NCBI RefSeq assembly: GCF_014203535.1
Contig: NZ_JACHJI010000017.1
Location: 60,433 to 124,432, forward strand
Origin: Streptomyces griseomycini
GTDB lineage: Bacteria; Actinomycetota; Actinomycetes; Streptomycetales; Streptomycetaceae
Direction of reading: 5' to 3'
DNA length: 64,000 nt
This document shows, piece after piece, positions 37,107 through 45,523 of the stretch (its first letter is position 1; every line of letters begins with the position of its first letter). Position numbers and translations under genes: made by a program. The notes below the pieces were generated by a model that saw only the letters and a program-made list of their open reading frames with translations, was not told the origin of the DNA and searched no databases.

Positions 37107-39050
37107 ATGATCACTGCCACCGAGCGCGCCGAAGCGATGGCGCTGCAGGTCTTCATCTCCGCCCGACTGCACAACGACCGCGTCATCACGCACGACCTGG
37201 TCGACGCCGTCATGTCCCGCGACGCCCTCAAGGAGCAGGGCAAGGCCAACAAGGAGACGGTCCGCCGCATCATCCGCAAGCGCGCCGCCTCGGAGCGCTG
37301 CCGCGTCATCTTCACCGACGAAGAGCGCTACTGGGCGATCCGCGAGCAGCTCCACCACATGAGCCGCGACGAGGTGCAGGCACTGCGCGACAGCATCGCC
37401 GACGGCGGCCACGACGACCCCCGCGGCTGGGACCGCGTCCTGAACGACGCGATCAGCGTGCGTCTGTCCAACCGCCCCGCCCCCCGCCGGCTGGACCACG
37501 CCGAGCCGGTCACCATCCGCCTGTGGAAGCAGCCGCGCCACCTGATGCCGTTTCCCGAGGACGTCGTCGACGCCCCGCACACCCTCTACATCGACGGAGT
37601 GCCGCGCCGCGAGGGCATCCCCGCCGCACGCATCCGCACCATCGTGAACAACCGCCGCTTTGCGGGCCGGCCCGTCGAGCAGGACGCCACCGGCGCCATC
37701 ATCTGCGACACCCGCCGCTACGCCCCCCAGCGGGCCGCCGAGGAGGTCCCCACCGTCCGGGAGCAGCAGCGCGAGGCGCTCGCCCGTATCCAGGCCAAGG
37801 CCGACGCCCAGCGTGCCGAGCACCGCGCCGAGATGGACGACCGGATCGCCGCCGAGCACCAGGAGCACGGCGCGCCCGCCCCGGCCGCCGTTCAGGCCCG
37901 CATCGACGCCCGCACCCCCGACCGGACGCCCGCGCGCCGTGTGCTGGAGGGCCTGGTCGTCACCCACGACGGCACGGCCACCGGCAGCACCCCGAGCAAC
38001 GCCGCGCACCCCAACGTCGTGGCCGCCCGTGCCGCTCTCGACAACATGGCCGCCGCGACCATGACGGAGCACCACGACGTGACCGAGCCGACCGGCGACG
38101 AGGTGAACGTGCGCGGGTACCTGGTCCAGCCGCGGGAAGGTGACCGGGTCGCTGTCTACTGGCTCGAGGGCGGCCGGATCGTCCGGCACGACGACCCCGC
38201 CTTCGGCCCGTCCCTGGACTGCCTCTCGTACCGGCTCGAGTGCCGCGGCTGGACCGTGGAGCCGATGCTTCGGTCGTCCCTGTGCGTGTTCGCCCACCGT
38301 CCCGCCGAGGAGCAGCGCCCGGCCGTCGAGGCGCACCAGGACGTCGCCGCCGGCGGGGTCGCCGCCGAAGTCGGCCGCCGCGTGCTTGCCGAAGCCGGAG
38401 AGAGCCCGGCCGACTCCGCAACCCTGTTCGTCGCGCTCGCCGCGTACGAGTCCACCGTCCAGGCGCGTCTCACCATCAACGACGAGAGCCTCACCCTGGT
38501 TGCCCGCCACCTGCTGGAGTTCTCGGCGGACCATGCGCAGCACGCCCAGATCATGGCCGCGTACCGGGCCGTCGATGACGCCCGGAGCGCCTTGGAGGAC
38601 GCGACCGGCCTCACCGCCCGCGCCGAGGCCAGGAAGGCGGCCATTGCCGCTGTCGAGCAGGCCCGTACGGTCATCCTCTCCGTCGCCCCGCGCGCGCACC
38701 GGATGCACGGCACCGACATGCCCGCCACGGCACCCGACATCCGCGCGGCCGCCCTGGCGTACAACGCCGTTGAAAGCACGCGTGAGGAGCTGTCCGCCAT
38801 CGTGACCGGCACCCCCAAGGTCCGCGTCCACTGCGCCAGCGACTCCGGTACCGGCTGGAGCATCACCGCCACCATCACGGCCGGGGTCGACACCCCCCAG
38901 GGGATGTTCATCCCTGCGCACCCGCCCCTCGTCGTGAAGTTCCCCCGCCGGGACGGACGGGAAGACGCGGCTGTCAACACCCACCGGGTTATCAGCTCCC
39001 GATTCCTCGTCGGTGTCCCCGTCGAGTACGTCACCGACCGCCGGCCCTGA
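37107..39050 (+). CDS. Large multidomain protein, unknown
   Basis: A 647-residue protein, the second largest unknown here. The N-terminal third is basic and helical (ERAEAMALQVFISARLHNDRVITHDLVDAVMSRDALKEQGKANKETVRRIIRKRAAS), followed by a mixed domain with TLYIDGVPRREGIPAARIRTIVNNRRF. Then come a long charged coiled coil (REQQREALARIQAKADAQRAEHRAEMDDRIAAEHQEHG, about residues 225-262), a small beta-rich domain and a helical bundle, and a C-terminal beta domain. No catalytic motif recognised. The gene has its own promoter box and leader and is followed by a strong terminator, so it is a single-gene unit. Confidence 0.7.
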   Translation: MITATERAEAMALQVFISARLHNDRVITHDLVDAVMSRDALKEQGKANKETVRRIIRKRAASERCRVIFTDEERYWAIREQLHHMSRDEVQALRDSIADGGHDDPRGWDRVLNDAISVRLSNRPAPRRLDHAEPVTIRLWKQPRHLMPFPEDVVDAPHTLYIDGVPRREGIPAARIRTIVNNRRFAGRPVEQDATGAIICDTRRYAPQRAAEEVPTVREQQREALARIQAKADAQRAEHRAEMDDRIAAEHQEHGAPAPAAVQARIDARTPDRTPARRVLEGLVVTHDGTATGSTPSNAAHPNVVAARAALDNMAAATMTEHHDVTEPTGDEVNVRGYLVQPREGDRVAVYWLEGGRIVRHDDPAFGPSLDCLSYRLECRGWTVEPMLRSSLCVFAHRPAEEQRPAVEAHQDVAAGGVAAEVGRRVLAEAGESPADSATLFVALAAYESTVQARLTINDESLTLVARHLLEFSADHAQHAQIMAAYRAVDDARSALEDATGLTARAEARKAAIAAVEQARTVILSVAPRAHRMHGTDMPATAPDIRAAALAYNAVESTREELSAIVTGTPKVRVHCASDSGTGWSITATITAGVDTPQGMFIPAHPPLVVKFPRRDGREDAAVNTHRVISSRFLVGVPVEYVTDRRP

Positions 39051-39060
39051 CCACGACCCC

Positions 39061-39096
39061 GGGATGCCGCCCACCCGCCCCGGTGGGCGGCATCCC
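39061..39096 (+). terminator. 14-bp perfect terminator
   Basis: 39061-39074 pairs perfectly with 39083-39096, 8-nt loop, 10 bp after the stop. Confidence 0.85.
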
Positions 39097-39233
39097 GGCG
39101 GCCCATACGCGCTCGCGCGCGTGTGGACGGTCCAGAAAGTCCAGAAACCCGTCTCTCCTGCCCTGTCGTTGCTCTCTTGCCCTCGGTGTCCGTCGGGGTG
39201 CTGTAGGGCGCTGTGAGGAAGGCTCAGCCGTTC

Positions 39234-39578
39234 ATGCTCCCCTCTTGGATTCGCTCCCATCTCCCCGGCCCATCGCCGCAGTCGTTCGTGTCGTTCACGG
39301 ATGAGGTGGCCCGCCTGTTGGGTCTGCCGCCGGCCCGTCCGTCGGACACGGTGCAGCGGGCCTATGACACCGACCGCGTATGGATGCTGTGGCGCACCAC
39401 CCAGGGCGGGGCGACGCTCACCCTCGAGCGGCCGTACGCGGACCCGCGGGAGCGCCTGGTGCTCGTCGTCGAGTGGCACCAGCCGCCGGCCCCGGAGACG
39501 GTCGCCGCGATGGTCCGGGCGTACGAGGGGCGCGGCCGTGGCCGGTCCCGTCTCGCCCGGCTGTTCCGCAGCCACTGA
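39234..39578 (+). CDS. Small unknown protein
   Basis: A 114-residue protein, with strands around VWMLWRTTQGGATLTLERPY and RLVLVVEWHQPP, an amphipathic helix (APETVAAMVRAYEG) and a basic end (RGRGRSRLARLFRSH). Unknown. The ATG at 39234 is preferred (GAGGAAGG upstream); a GTG at 39213 would add 7 residues. Confidence 0.55.
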   Translation: MLPSWIRSHLPGPSPQSFVSFTDEVARLLGLPPARPSDTVQRAYDTDRVWMLWRTTQGGATLTLERPYADPRERLVLVVEWHQPPAPETVAAMVRAYEGRGRGRSRLARLFRSH

Positions 39579-39701
39579 CTCGGCCCCGCCGTGAGCGACT
39601 GGAACGGCAACCCCGGGTGAGCGTGTCCATCCGTCCCATGCGAGTCAAACGTGTCTCCATCTGCGGAAATCCTGGCCAGCCTCGCCGTTCTCCCCCTGGA
39701 T

Positions 39702-39773
39702 ATTCTCTAGGGTGTATCATTCCAAGCGTTGGCGGAGAGCGCCGCCGACGACCACGAAGAGAGGACCCCGCGC
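39702..39773 (+). promoter_or_regulatory. Variant promoter box plus AGAGCG-loop leader
   Basis: Box at 39702-39722 (TTCTCTAGGGTGTATCATTC). Hairpin GTTGGCGG/CCGCCGAC (39728-39749), loop AGAGCG, then ACCACGAAGAGAGGACCCCG before the ATG at 39774. Confidence 0.75.
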
Positions 39774-40793
39774 ATGAGCGCGCACGTCGAGATCCCCCGC
39801 CCGCACGAGACGGCCCCCGGCCGGTTCACCGCCGATCTGGCGTTCCCCGACCCGTCCAAGCGCAGGGCGCAGCAGCACCACGACGTCGCTTGGGCCCTGG
39901 CCCAGGTCCACGGCCTGGACGCGTCGACGCCGTACAAGGTCAACCGCCGCTGGTCCATCTACGAGGAGCAGTGGGGCAACGGGGAGCGGAACGGGTGGTT
40001 GGACATGCGCCGGCTGTGTGTCGACGGGCCCGCCCGGGAGCTCGCCCGGTACCTGGTCGCGCTGGAGCGGGTCCTGGACGAGGTGGAGGCCCTGGCGACG
40101 CGCGCGGTGCGTGTGTTCGGCCAGTGGAAGCGGTCCGTGGCCGCTGAGCCGCACCTGGCGTACGAGGACGCGTCCACGATGCGCACCCGGGTCCGGGAGT
40201 TCCGCGCGGGCGTCCTGCGGTCCCTGGTGGCCGGTCTGGGCGCCCCCCGGCCGGCCGCGGTCGAGCGGGACAGCTCCCGGCCGCTGTGGGAGCAGAGCCG
40301 GGCGGTCGCCGAGGAGGTGCGGGCCGCCGCGGGCGGGGTCGACCTCGAACGGGCCGACGACAGCGCGGTGACGGCCCTCATGGCGCGGATGGTGCCCGCA
40401 GCGGTCGCCGAGGCGGAGCGCCTGGCCGCCCTCGAGGCCGCCCGGGTGGAGGCGGAGCGCCTGGAGGCGGAGCGGGTGGAGCTGTTCCGGCAGGTCGACG
40501 CGGCGTGCGCGCGGGAGGCCGACGAGGCGGACGCCGAGCGGTACGCGCGGGACGGGCAGGGGGCGCTGTTCCCCGTGTCGGAGGCCCGGCCGGCGCTGGT
40601 GGTGCCCCCGCCCATGCCGGTGAAGCCGCGCCGCGCGCCCCGTAGGCGCGTGCCCGTGGCGGCCCGGTTCCCGGAGGGGACCACGAACGTCGTGATCAGC
40701 CGAGAGCAGGTGGAGCACTTCAATCCGGGCATGGCGGCCGCCATCTGGCCGGAGGTGAGCGCGGACCGCCAGCGGTACGCCCCCGCGGCCTGA
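39774..40793 (+). CDS. Coiled-coil protein with putative sliding-clamp motif
   Basis: A 339-residue protein. N-terminal half mixed alpha/beta; a long Ala/Glu/Arg helix (AAVAEAERLAALEAARVEAERLEAERVELFRQVDAACAREADEADAERYARDG, about residues 205-258) ends in GQGALFPVSEA, a match to the QxxLF beta-clamp-binding pentapeptide. After a basic Pro-rich linker (KPRRAPRRRVPVAARFP), a short terminal domain follows. The same Q-x-x-L-F-P pattern ends the DpdA-like protein, which hints that both act at replicating DNA. Function otherwise unknown. Confidence 0.62.
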   Translation: MSAHVEIPRPHETAPGRFTADLAFPDPSKRRAQQHHDVAWALAQVHGLDASTPYKVNRRWSIYEEQWGNGERNGWLDMRRLCVDGPARELARYLVALERVLDEVEALATRAVRVFGQWKRSVAAEPHLAYEDASTMRTRVREFRAGVLRSLVAGLGAPRPAAVERDSSRPLWEQSRAVAEEVRAAAGGVDLERADDSAVTALMARMVPAAVAEAERLAALEAARVEAERLEAERVELFRQVDAACAREADEADAERYARDGQGALFPVSEARPALVVPPPMPVKPRRAPRRRVPVAARFPEGTTNVVISREQVEHFNPGMAAAIWPEVSADRQRYAPAA

Positions 40794-40896
40794 CAGCTCC
40801 CCGGGCACGTAGGGTCCCCAGGGCTCCTGGAATGTGCATCCATGGCGAATCGCTGGGGTGCTGTCTCCAGGATTTCCTGGGGAGTCCCTAGACGTG

Positions 40897-40967
40897 ATTT
40901 ACCTGGGTGTACTATTCTCTGTGTTGGCGGGAGAGCAACCCGCCACACCACGAAGGAGGAGCACCCC
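40897..40967 (+). promoter_or_regulatory. 21-bp promoter box plus AGAGCAA-loop leader
   Basis: Consensus box TTTACCTGGGTGTACTATTC at 40898-40917. Hairpin TGGCGGG/CCCGCCA (40925-40945), loop AGAGCAA, then ACCACGAAGGAGGAGCACCC before the GTG at 40968. Confidence 0.82.
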
Positions 40968-41393
40968 GTGAACGCTGCCCCGACCATCAAGGCCCTGGCC
41001 GAGCTCACCGAGCAGTACGGGCCGATGCGCACCGTCCTGCACCACCTGGGCCTTACCGACGTGCCCGCGGAGCAGGACCAGGCGTACATGTTCAACATCC
41101 TCAGCGGCGACGAGCTGCGCGAGTCGGTCATCAAGGCCGACGACGGCAGCGCGGACCTGGTCATCCGGTTCATCGAGTACATCGACCCGGTCACCCAGCG
41201 CCGCCGGTTCGCCGTCGACTACTGGTCCATCAACGCCTACTGGGCCACCGACCACGAGCACCGCGCCGTCGCCGAGAAGGCGTACGAGGACGCCGTGCGC
41301 ACCGAGTTCGCCCGCCCGACGCTGCGCCTCTCCCGGGCGCGGTTCGAGCGGGGCCTGGCGAGCTTCTACGACCGCACCGACGTCCAGCCGTAG
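40968..41393 (+). CDS. Unknown protein
   Basis: A 141-residue alpha/beta protein (IKALAELTEQYGPMRTVLHHLG, then LVIRFIEYIDPVTQRRRFAVDYWSINAYWA and a C-terminal helix). No motif recognised. It has the best-preserved promoter box and leader in the window, so it is probably among the most regulated or strongly expressed genes of the element. Followed by a hairpin. Confidence 0.65.
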   Translation: MNAAPTIKALAELTEQYGPMRTVLHHLGLTDVPAEQDQAYMFNILSGDELRESVIKADDGSADLVIRFIEYIDPVTQRRRFAVDYWSINAYWATDHEHRAVAEKAYEDAVRTEFARPTLRLSRARFERGLASFYDRTDVQP

Positions 41394-41408
41394 CCCTTCC
41401 CCCCTCCC

Positions 41409-41441
41409 GCCGGGGCGCGACCGTACACGCCGCGCCCCGGC
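41409..41441 (+). terminator. GC-rich intergenic hairpin
   Basis: GCCGGGGCGCG (41409-41419) pairs with 41431-41441. Same core stem as at 35176, 42479 and 46291. Confidence 0.65.
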
Positions 41442-41485
41442 ACCCTCCCCCAGCTCACCGCAACCTCTCGAGGAGACACCCCGCC

Positions 41486-42466
41486 ATGGCCACGAAGACC
41501 GGCATCGACACCGTCCCCACCGACTACCAGGCCCGCTTGTTGCTCGCCGCGCTCGCCGACCCCCAGCACCGCATCCCGTCCGATGCCAGGGGCCGCACGC
41601 TTGACATCATGCTGAGCCGCCAGTGGATCCGCCCCCGCCGGCTGACGTCGTCCCTGGCGTTCGTCAAGTCGGGTGTGCGCGACTGGGTCCTTACCCACCA
41701 CGGCGTCAACGCCGCGAACAAGGTGAAGGCCGCCCAGGGCAGCGGGCCCGAGAAGCGCACACGGGTCGTCGACGTCGAGGGCATCGGCTGGACCTGCGAG
41801 AGGCCGGGGCGCAAGTGGACCGCGGAGTACGAGGGCGTGAAGTTCGAGCTCGAGCGCCGCACCCGCAACGTGGCCGACGGGTGCCCGGACACCGGTTGGT
41901 ACCTGTACGGCGGTAGCCACTTCGGCGAATACATGGCCGCTGGCTTCAAGGAGGCCGCCACCGCGGCGTTCCCGTATGTCTGCCCGAAGGAAGGCCACCC
42001 GCAGCCGGCCGCCGAGGTGCAGGCGCTCGCCGAGCGGTTCCCGGCCGGTTCCCCGGCCATCTACGTGCCCGAGGGCTCCACGGAGCGGGACGTCGTCGTC
42101 GTGAACTCCGGGCCCGACCAGGACGGCACCGTCGAGGTGCTCAGCATGCAGCAGGGCGGCAAGGCGCTCCGTGTCCCGCTCGCCGCGCTGGAGGAACTGC
42201 CCGAGCTGCCCCCGGAGCCCGAGGGTGAGATCACCGACTGGTGGACGATCACGGACGCCCAGGGCGCGGAGCTCACCCGCGTACAGGCCGAGGACGACCC
42301 CCGGGCGCGGAAGGCAGCCATGCGGCACGCGGCGGTCGTCGCGGCGGTCCGCCGGGACAAGGGGTTCGCCGTGCGCCGTCTGCGCACCTCGGAACTGTCC
42401 GTCCCCGTCGGAGAGCTGCGCGGAGTGCCCCGCTTCCCCCCGGCCCCGGCCGTCCAAAGCGTCTGA
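41486..42466 (+). CDS. Unknown protein
   Basis: A 326-residue protein. The N-terminal 80 residues look like a winged helix or HTH region (DYQARLLLAALADPQHRIPSDARGRTLDIMLSRQWIRPRRLTSS), followed by a beta-rich centre (RVVDVEGIGWTCERPGRKWTAEYEGVKFELERR), a Cys/His stretch and an acidic Pro/Glu segment. Unknown function; may be a regulator given the N-terminal part. ATG 41486 with CGAGGAGACACCCC upstream. Confidence 0.6.
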   Translation: MATKTGIDTVPTDYQARLLLAALADPQHRIPSDARGRTLDIMLSRQWIRPRRLTSSLAFVKSGVRDWVLTHHGVNAANKVKAAQGSGPEKRTRVVDVEGIGWTCERPGRKWTAEYEGVKFELERRTRNVADGCPDTGWYLYGGSHFGEYMAAGFKEAATAAFPYVCPKEGHPQPAAEVQALAERFPAGSPAIYVPEGSTERDVVVVNSGPDQDGTVEVLSMQQGGKALRVPLAALEELPELPPEPEGEITDWWTITDAQGAELTRVQAEDDPRARKAAMRHAAVVAAVRRDKGFAVRRLRTSELSVPVGELRGVPRFPPAPAVQSV

Positions 42467-42478
42467 CCGCCCCTCCGG

Positions 42479-42505
42479 CCGGGGCGCGTCCCCACCGCGC
42501 CCCGG
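42479..42505 (+). terminator. GC-rich intergenic hairpin
   Basis: CCGGGGCGCG (42479-42488) pairs with 42496-42505, 7-nt loop. Confidence 0.6.
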
Positions 42506-42556
42506 GCCCGCATCCGCCCCTCTCCGCCCGCCCTACGCCCCCTTGAGGACCACGCC

Positions 42557-43000
42557 ATGCAGACCATCGCCCTGTTCGACTTCCCCGCCGCCCTGGCCCC
42601 CGTGCGGCCGCGCGTCCCGCTCGCGTTGGGAGAGATGCCCGTCTCGAGCGTTCCGGCCGCGTACGACCGTGGGCACCTCTACAGCCCGAAGGAGGGCACG
42701 GCCGAGCGGGTCGACCACCGGCCCGGCGACCGGTTCGCGCCGCTCCCGAAGGCCCCGCACGAGCCGAAGGCGTGGGGCACCTGGTGGAGGGCCGAGGCGA
42801 ACGCGCCCACGCCGGATTACCTGGGGCTGGAGCCCGGCGACGTGATCACCCTCGTGGACGACGTCACCGCGACCGTCGTTTCCACCTGTCGGTTCGGCGC
42901 GGTCGTCCGGTACGAGGTGCCGCCGTCGCCGTGGGCCGCCGAGACGCACGTGGACATGTACGTGACCGCGCGAAACCAGTTCGGCCACTGGTACCGCTGA
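42557..43000 (+). CDS. Unknown protein sharing N-terminal MQT.ALFD.PA with PP-loop protein
   Basis: A 147-residue protein. Its first residues MQTIALFDFPA nearly repeat those of the next gene product (MQTAALFDLPA), although the rest is unrelated, which suggests a shared docking peptide. The C-terminal part is a beta barrel-like segment (YLGLEPGDVITLVDDVTATVVSTCRFGAVVRYEVPP). Function unknown; probably works with the PP-loop enzyme encoded 50 bp downstream. Confidence 0.6.
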   Translation: MQTIALFDFPAALAPVRPRVPLALGEMPVSSVPAAYDRGHLYSPKEGTAERVDHRPGDRFAPLPKAPHEPKAWGTWWRAEANAPTPDYLGLEPGDVITLVDDVTATVVSTCRFGAVVRYEVPPSPWAAETHVDMYVTARNQFGHWYR

Positions 43001-43050
43001 CCGCCGCCCGCCCCTCCCTGTCCGCTCCACGCCCCTCGAGGACGCCCGCC

Positions 43051-44232
43051 ATGCAGACCGCCGCCTTGTTCGACCTTCCCGCCATCGAGACGCCCGCCCA
43101 GGGCCGCCCCACCTTGAAGGTGAAGGGCCGGTTCGCGCGCCGGTCCGCCCCTGTGGAACAGCTCGTCGTCCAGGCCGCGCCCGCGGCCGCCGCGCCGGCG
43201 AAGCCGAAGCGGAAGCGGTCCCCGCGCAAGGTGCACGCGTCCGTGCCCCTCGAGCCGTCGACAACCGTGCCGGATGAGCTGATCCGCAACGCCGACTGGG
43301 TTGTTATCTCGAGCTCGGGTGGTAAGGACTCGCAGGCGATGCTGTCGCACGTCGTCGAGCGTGCGCGGGCCCTGGGGATGCTGGGCAAGGTCGTCGTTGT
43401 TCATGCGGACCTGGGTCGGGTCGAGTGGGGCGGCACGCTCGAGCTGGCGGCCGCACAGGCGCGGCTCGCCGGGGTCCGCCGGTTCGAGGTGGTCCGGGCG
43501 CAGGGCGCCGATCTCCTCGACCGGGTCGAGATCAGGTACGGCAAGCTCAAGGCGAAGGCGGAACAGGAAGCCATCGAGCGGGGCGAGGACCCGGCCGCGG
43601 TGACGGTTCCGCCGGCGTGGCCGTCGAGTTCCGCGCGCTGGTGCACCCCAGACGCGAAGCGGGGCCCGATCCGGACTCTCTACACGCGGCTTGTCGCGGA
43701 GCTCGCGCACCTGGGCCGGCCCGTGCGGATCCTGGAGTGCATCGGGCAGCGGGCCGCGGAGAGCACTCAGCGGGCGAAGCTCGCCGAGGTGGAGATCAAC
43801 CGCGGGGCGAGCAACGGCAAGCGACACGTCACCACGTGGCGGCCTATCCACGGCTGGAGTGACGCCGCCGTGTGGCAGGAGATCGGCCGGTCCGGTCTGC
43901 CGTACCACTCGGCTTATGACTGGGGAAATCGGCGTTTGAGCTGTGTGTTCTGTGTCCTTGGGTGCAACAGCGACTTGGTGAACGGTGCGCGCCGGATGCC
44001 GGAGCTCGCCGCGGCCTACGCTGCGACCGAAGTGAAGGTCGGGGCCGACTTCAAGAAGGGTTTGTCCATGCGGGAGATCATCCGCCGCGCCCAGGTCCTG
44101 GAGGCGGAGGAGGGGCCCGCCAAGTGGCCGCCGGCGGGGACGGAGCTGTCCAAGTACGTCGGCAAGCGCAAGACGGCCGCGTACCTCGCCCGCGTGGACG
44201 AGCTGCGCACGCGCTACGACCTCACCGCCTGA
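43051..44232 (+). CDS. PP-loop (PAPS reductase / DndC-like) protein
   Basis: A 393-residue adenine-nucleotide alpha-hydrolase-superfamily protein. PP-loop SSSGGKDSQAML (about residues 88-99) binds ATP; VVVHADLGRVEWGG is the second strand; LSCVFCVLGCNSDLV has three Cys that may hold an Fe-S or zinc centre; WRPIHGWSDAAVWQEI is the family's C-terminal signature. Relatives include PAPS reductase and DndC, which supplies sulphur activation for DNA phosphorothioation. No other Dnd genes are visible, so the substrate is open. An N-terminal basic, Pro/Ala-rich tail of about 70 residues precedes the domain and begins MQTAALFDLPA. Confidence 0.78.
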   Translation: MQTAALFDLPAIETPAQGRPTLKVKGRFARRSAPVEQLVVQAAPAAAAPAKPKRKRSPRKVHASVPLEPSTTVPDELIRNADWVVISSSGGKDSQAMLSHVVERARALGMLGKVVVVHADLGRVEWGGTLELAAAQARLAGVRRFEVVRAQGADLLDRVEIRYGKLKAKAEQEAIERGEDPAAVTVPPAWPSSSARWCTPDAKRGPIRTLYTRLVAELAHLGRPVRILECIGQRAAESTQRAKLAEVEINRGASNGKRHVTTWRPIHGWSDAAVWQEIGRSGLPYHSAYDWGNRRLSCVFCVLGCNSDLVNGARRMPELAAAYAATEVKVGADFKKGLSMREIIRRAQVLEAEEGPAKWPPAGTELSKYVGKRKTAAYLARVDELRTRYDLTA

Positions 44233-44355
44233 TCTGCACCACGCCCGCGCTGGGCCCGTCCCGGCGCGGGCCGACGAGCCGCGCTTCGGCGCCCGCCTGT
44301 CAGTGACAGATGGCAGGCTGACCACCGTCCGACCCTCCCGAGAAGGACCCACACC

Positions 44356-44763
44356 ATGCCCTCGTTCGACACCCTCGCCCACGCCAACGGACTACGGGAA
44401 GCGCTGGACCAGCTCGACGTCTGGTTGGCCCGCGAGCGGGAGACCGCGCTGGACGCCACGCTGCCCGTCGAGGAGCGGGTGAGCGCCGGTGTCGCGTACT
44501 CCGAGCTGGTGCACACCCTGCGCGTCCACCTGGGCGCCGCTCGGGACGCCCTGCCGGTCCTGGAGACCCGCCAGGCGTACAGCCCGGTTGCGGCCACCGG
44601 CCCGGAGCGGTCGCCGGAGGCCGCGCGGCTGTGGGCTGCGGCGGCCGCCGCGGAGTCGGCCGCCGCCGTCCTGAGCGCCGTACTGCAGATGCTGCCCCTC
44701 GACGGTGGCAGGGTCCGCGACCGGGCCGCGCTCGAGGACCCGCATATGGACCTGGGTGACTGA
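44356..44763 (+). CDS. Unknown helical protein
   Basis: A 135-residue Ala/Leu/Arg-rich, all-helical protein (ANGLREALDQLDVWLARERETALDATLP, VAYSELVHTLRVHLGAARDALPVLETR, AARLWAAAAAAESAAAVLSAVLQML). Unknown. ATG with GAAGGACCCACACC upstream. Confidence 0.6.
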   Translation: MPSFDTLAHANGLREALDQLDVWLARERETALDATLPVEERVSAGVAYSELVHTLRVHLGAARDALPVLETRQAYSPVAATGPERSPEAARLWAAAAAAESAAAVLSAVLQMLPLDGGRVRDRAALEDPHMDLGD

Positions 44764-44786
44764 CCGGCCGGACGGGAGAGACGACG

Positions 44787-45371
44787 ATGCCCGAAGAACA
44801 GCGCCAGGGGCTCGAGGAGCAGCCGGAGGCGGTGCGCGCCCTGGTGGGCCGGACCATCACGGTGACGGAGGCCTTGACGGGGATTCCGAACAGCCGGCCC
44901 TACCTGCTCCGCGTGGAGGAAGCCAAGCTCACCACCGTGGAGGGCTCCGACACCGTATGGGCGACCGGTGACCGGCTGCGCATGGACGGCACGCCTGCGC
45001 GCCGCAAGCGTGGGAACCGGTGCACGGTCGCGTTGCTGGGCGGGTGGACGGAGGTCCTCGGTTTGCCCGCGCTGCCGCCGCGCGAGTGGCGCATGCGGGC
45101 GGTGGGCCTCACGCAGTACGCCGAGCGGGCCCGCCGGTACATCGCCCTGACGGAGATTGACCAACTCGGCACTTACCGGCATGCCGTCGTCGGTCCGGAC
45201 GGCGGCGAGGAGGTGATCCAGGTCCTCAGCGGGGACGAGGTGGTCGACCTGGTGGCCGATGTCCTACGGCACGACGGGGTGACGCTCGAGCGGCACCGGG
45301 ACGATGTCACCCTGCGGCTGCGCTACGCCGACGGCCGGCCTGCGGTGTTTTTGGGCCCGGTGAACACGTAG
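44787..45371 (+). CDS. Unknown protein
   Basis: A 194-residue protein with beta-rich N-terminal domain (ALVGRTITVTEALTGIPNSRPYLLRVEEAKLTTVEGSDTVWATGDRLRMDG) and a mixed C-terminal half (VIQVLSGDEVVDLVADVLRHDGVTLERH). No motif recognised. Starts 23 bp after the previous stop with GGGAGAGACG upstream, so probably co-transcribed with it. Confidence 0.58.
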   Translation: MPEEQRQGLEEQPEAVRALVGRTITVTEALTGIPNSRPYLLRVEEAKLTTVEGSDTVWATGDRLRMDGTPARRKRGNRCTVALLGGWTEVLGLPALPPREWRMRAVGLTQYAERARRYIALTEIDQLGTYRHAVVGPDGGEEVIQVLSGDEVVDLVADVLRHDGVTLERHRDDVTLRLRYADGRPAVFLGPVNT

Positions 45372-45450
45372 CCGAGCGGCCGGAGCGTGTGGCGGGGATC
45401 GTCCTGGTGGATGGTCCCCGCTTCTGTTTCTGCATTCCCCTACCCCAGAA

Positions 45451-45523
45451 ATTTACATGGGTGTACTATTCGGGGTGTTGGTGGAGAGCAACCACCGACG
45501 GACCACAAAGCGAGGAAACCCTT
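45451..45523 (+). promoter_or_regulatory. 21-bp promoter box plus AGAGCAA-loop leader
   Basis: Box at 45451-45471 (TTTACATGGGTGTACTATTC, one change). Hairpin TTGGTGG/CCACCGA (45478-45498), loop AGAGCAA, then ACCACAAAGCGAGGAAACCC before the ATG at 45524. Confidence 0.82.

Noticed and set aside
36939..39575. 878-codon open frame on the minus strand opposite the 37107 gene
   Set aside because: It is an antisense frame kept open by high GC. The plus-strand frame has promoter box, leader, ribosome site and terminator, and balanced protein composition.
43051..44232. A complete Dnd phosphorothioation system
   Set aside because: Only a DndC/CysH-like PP-loop protein is present; no DndA, B, D or E partner is visible.
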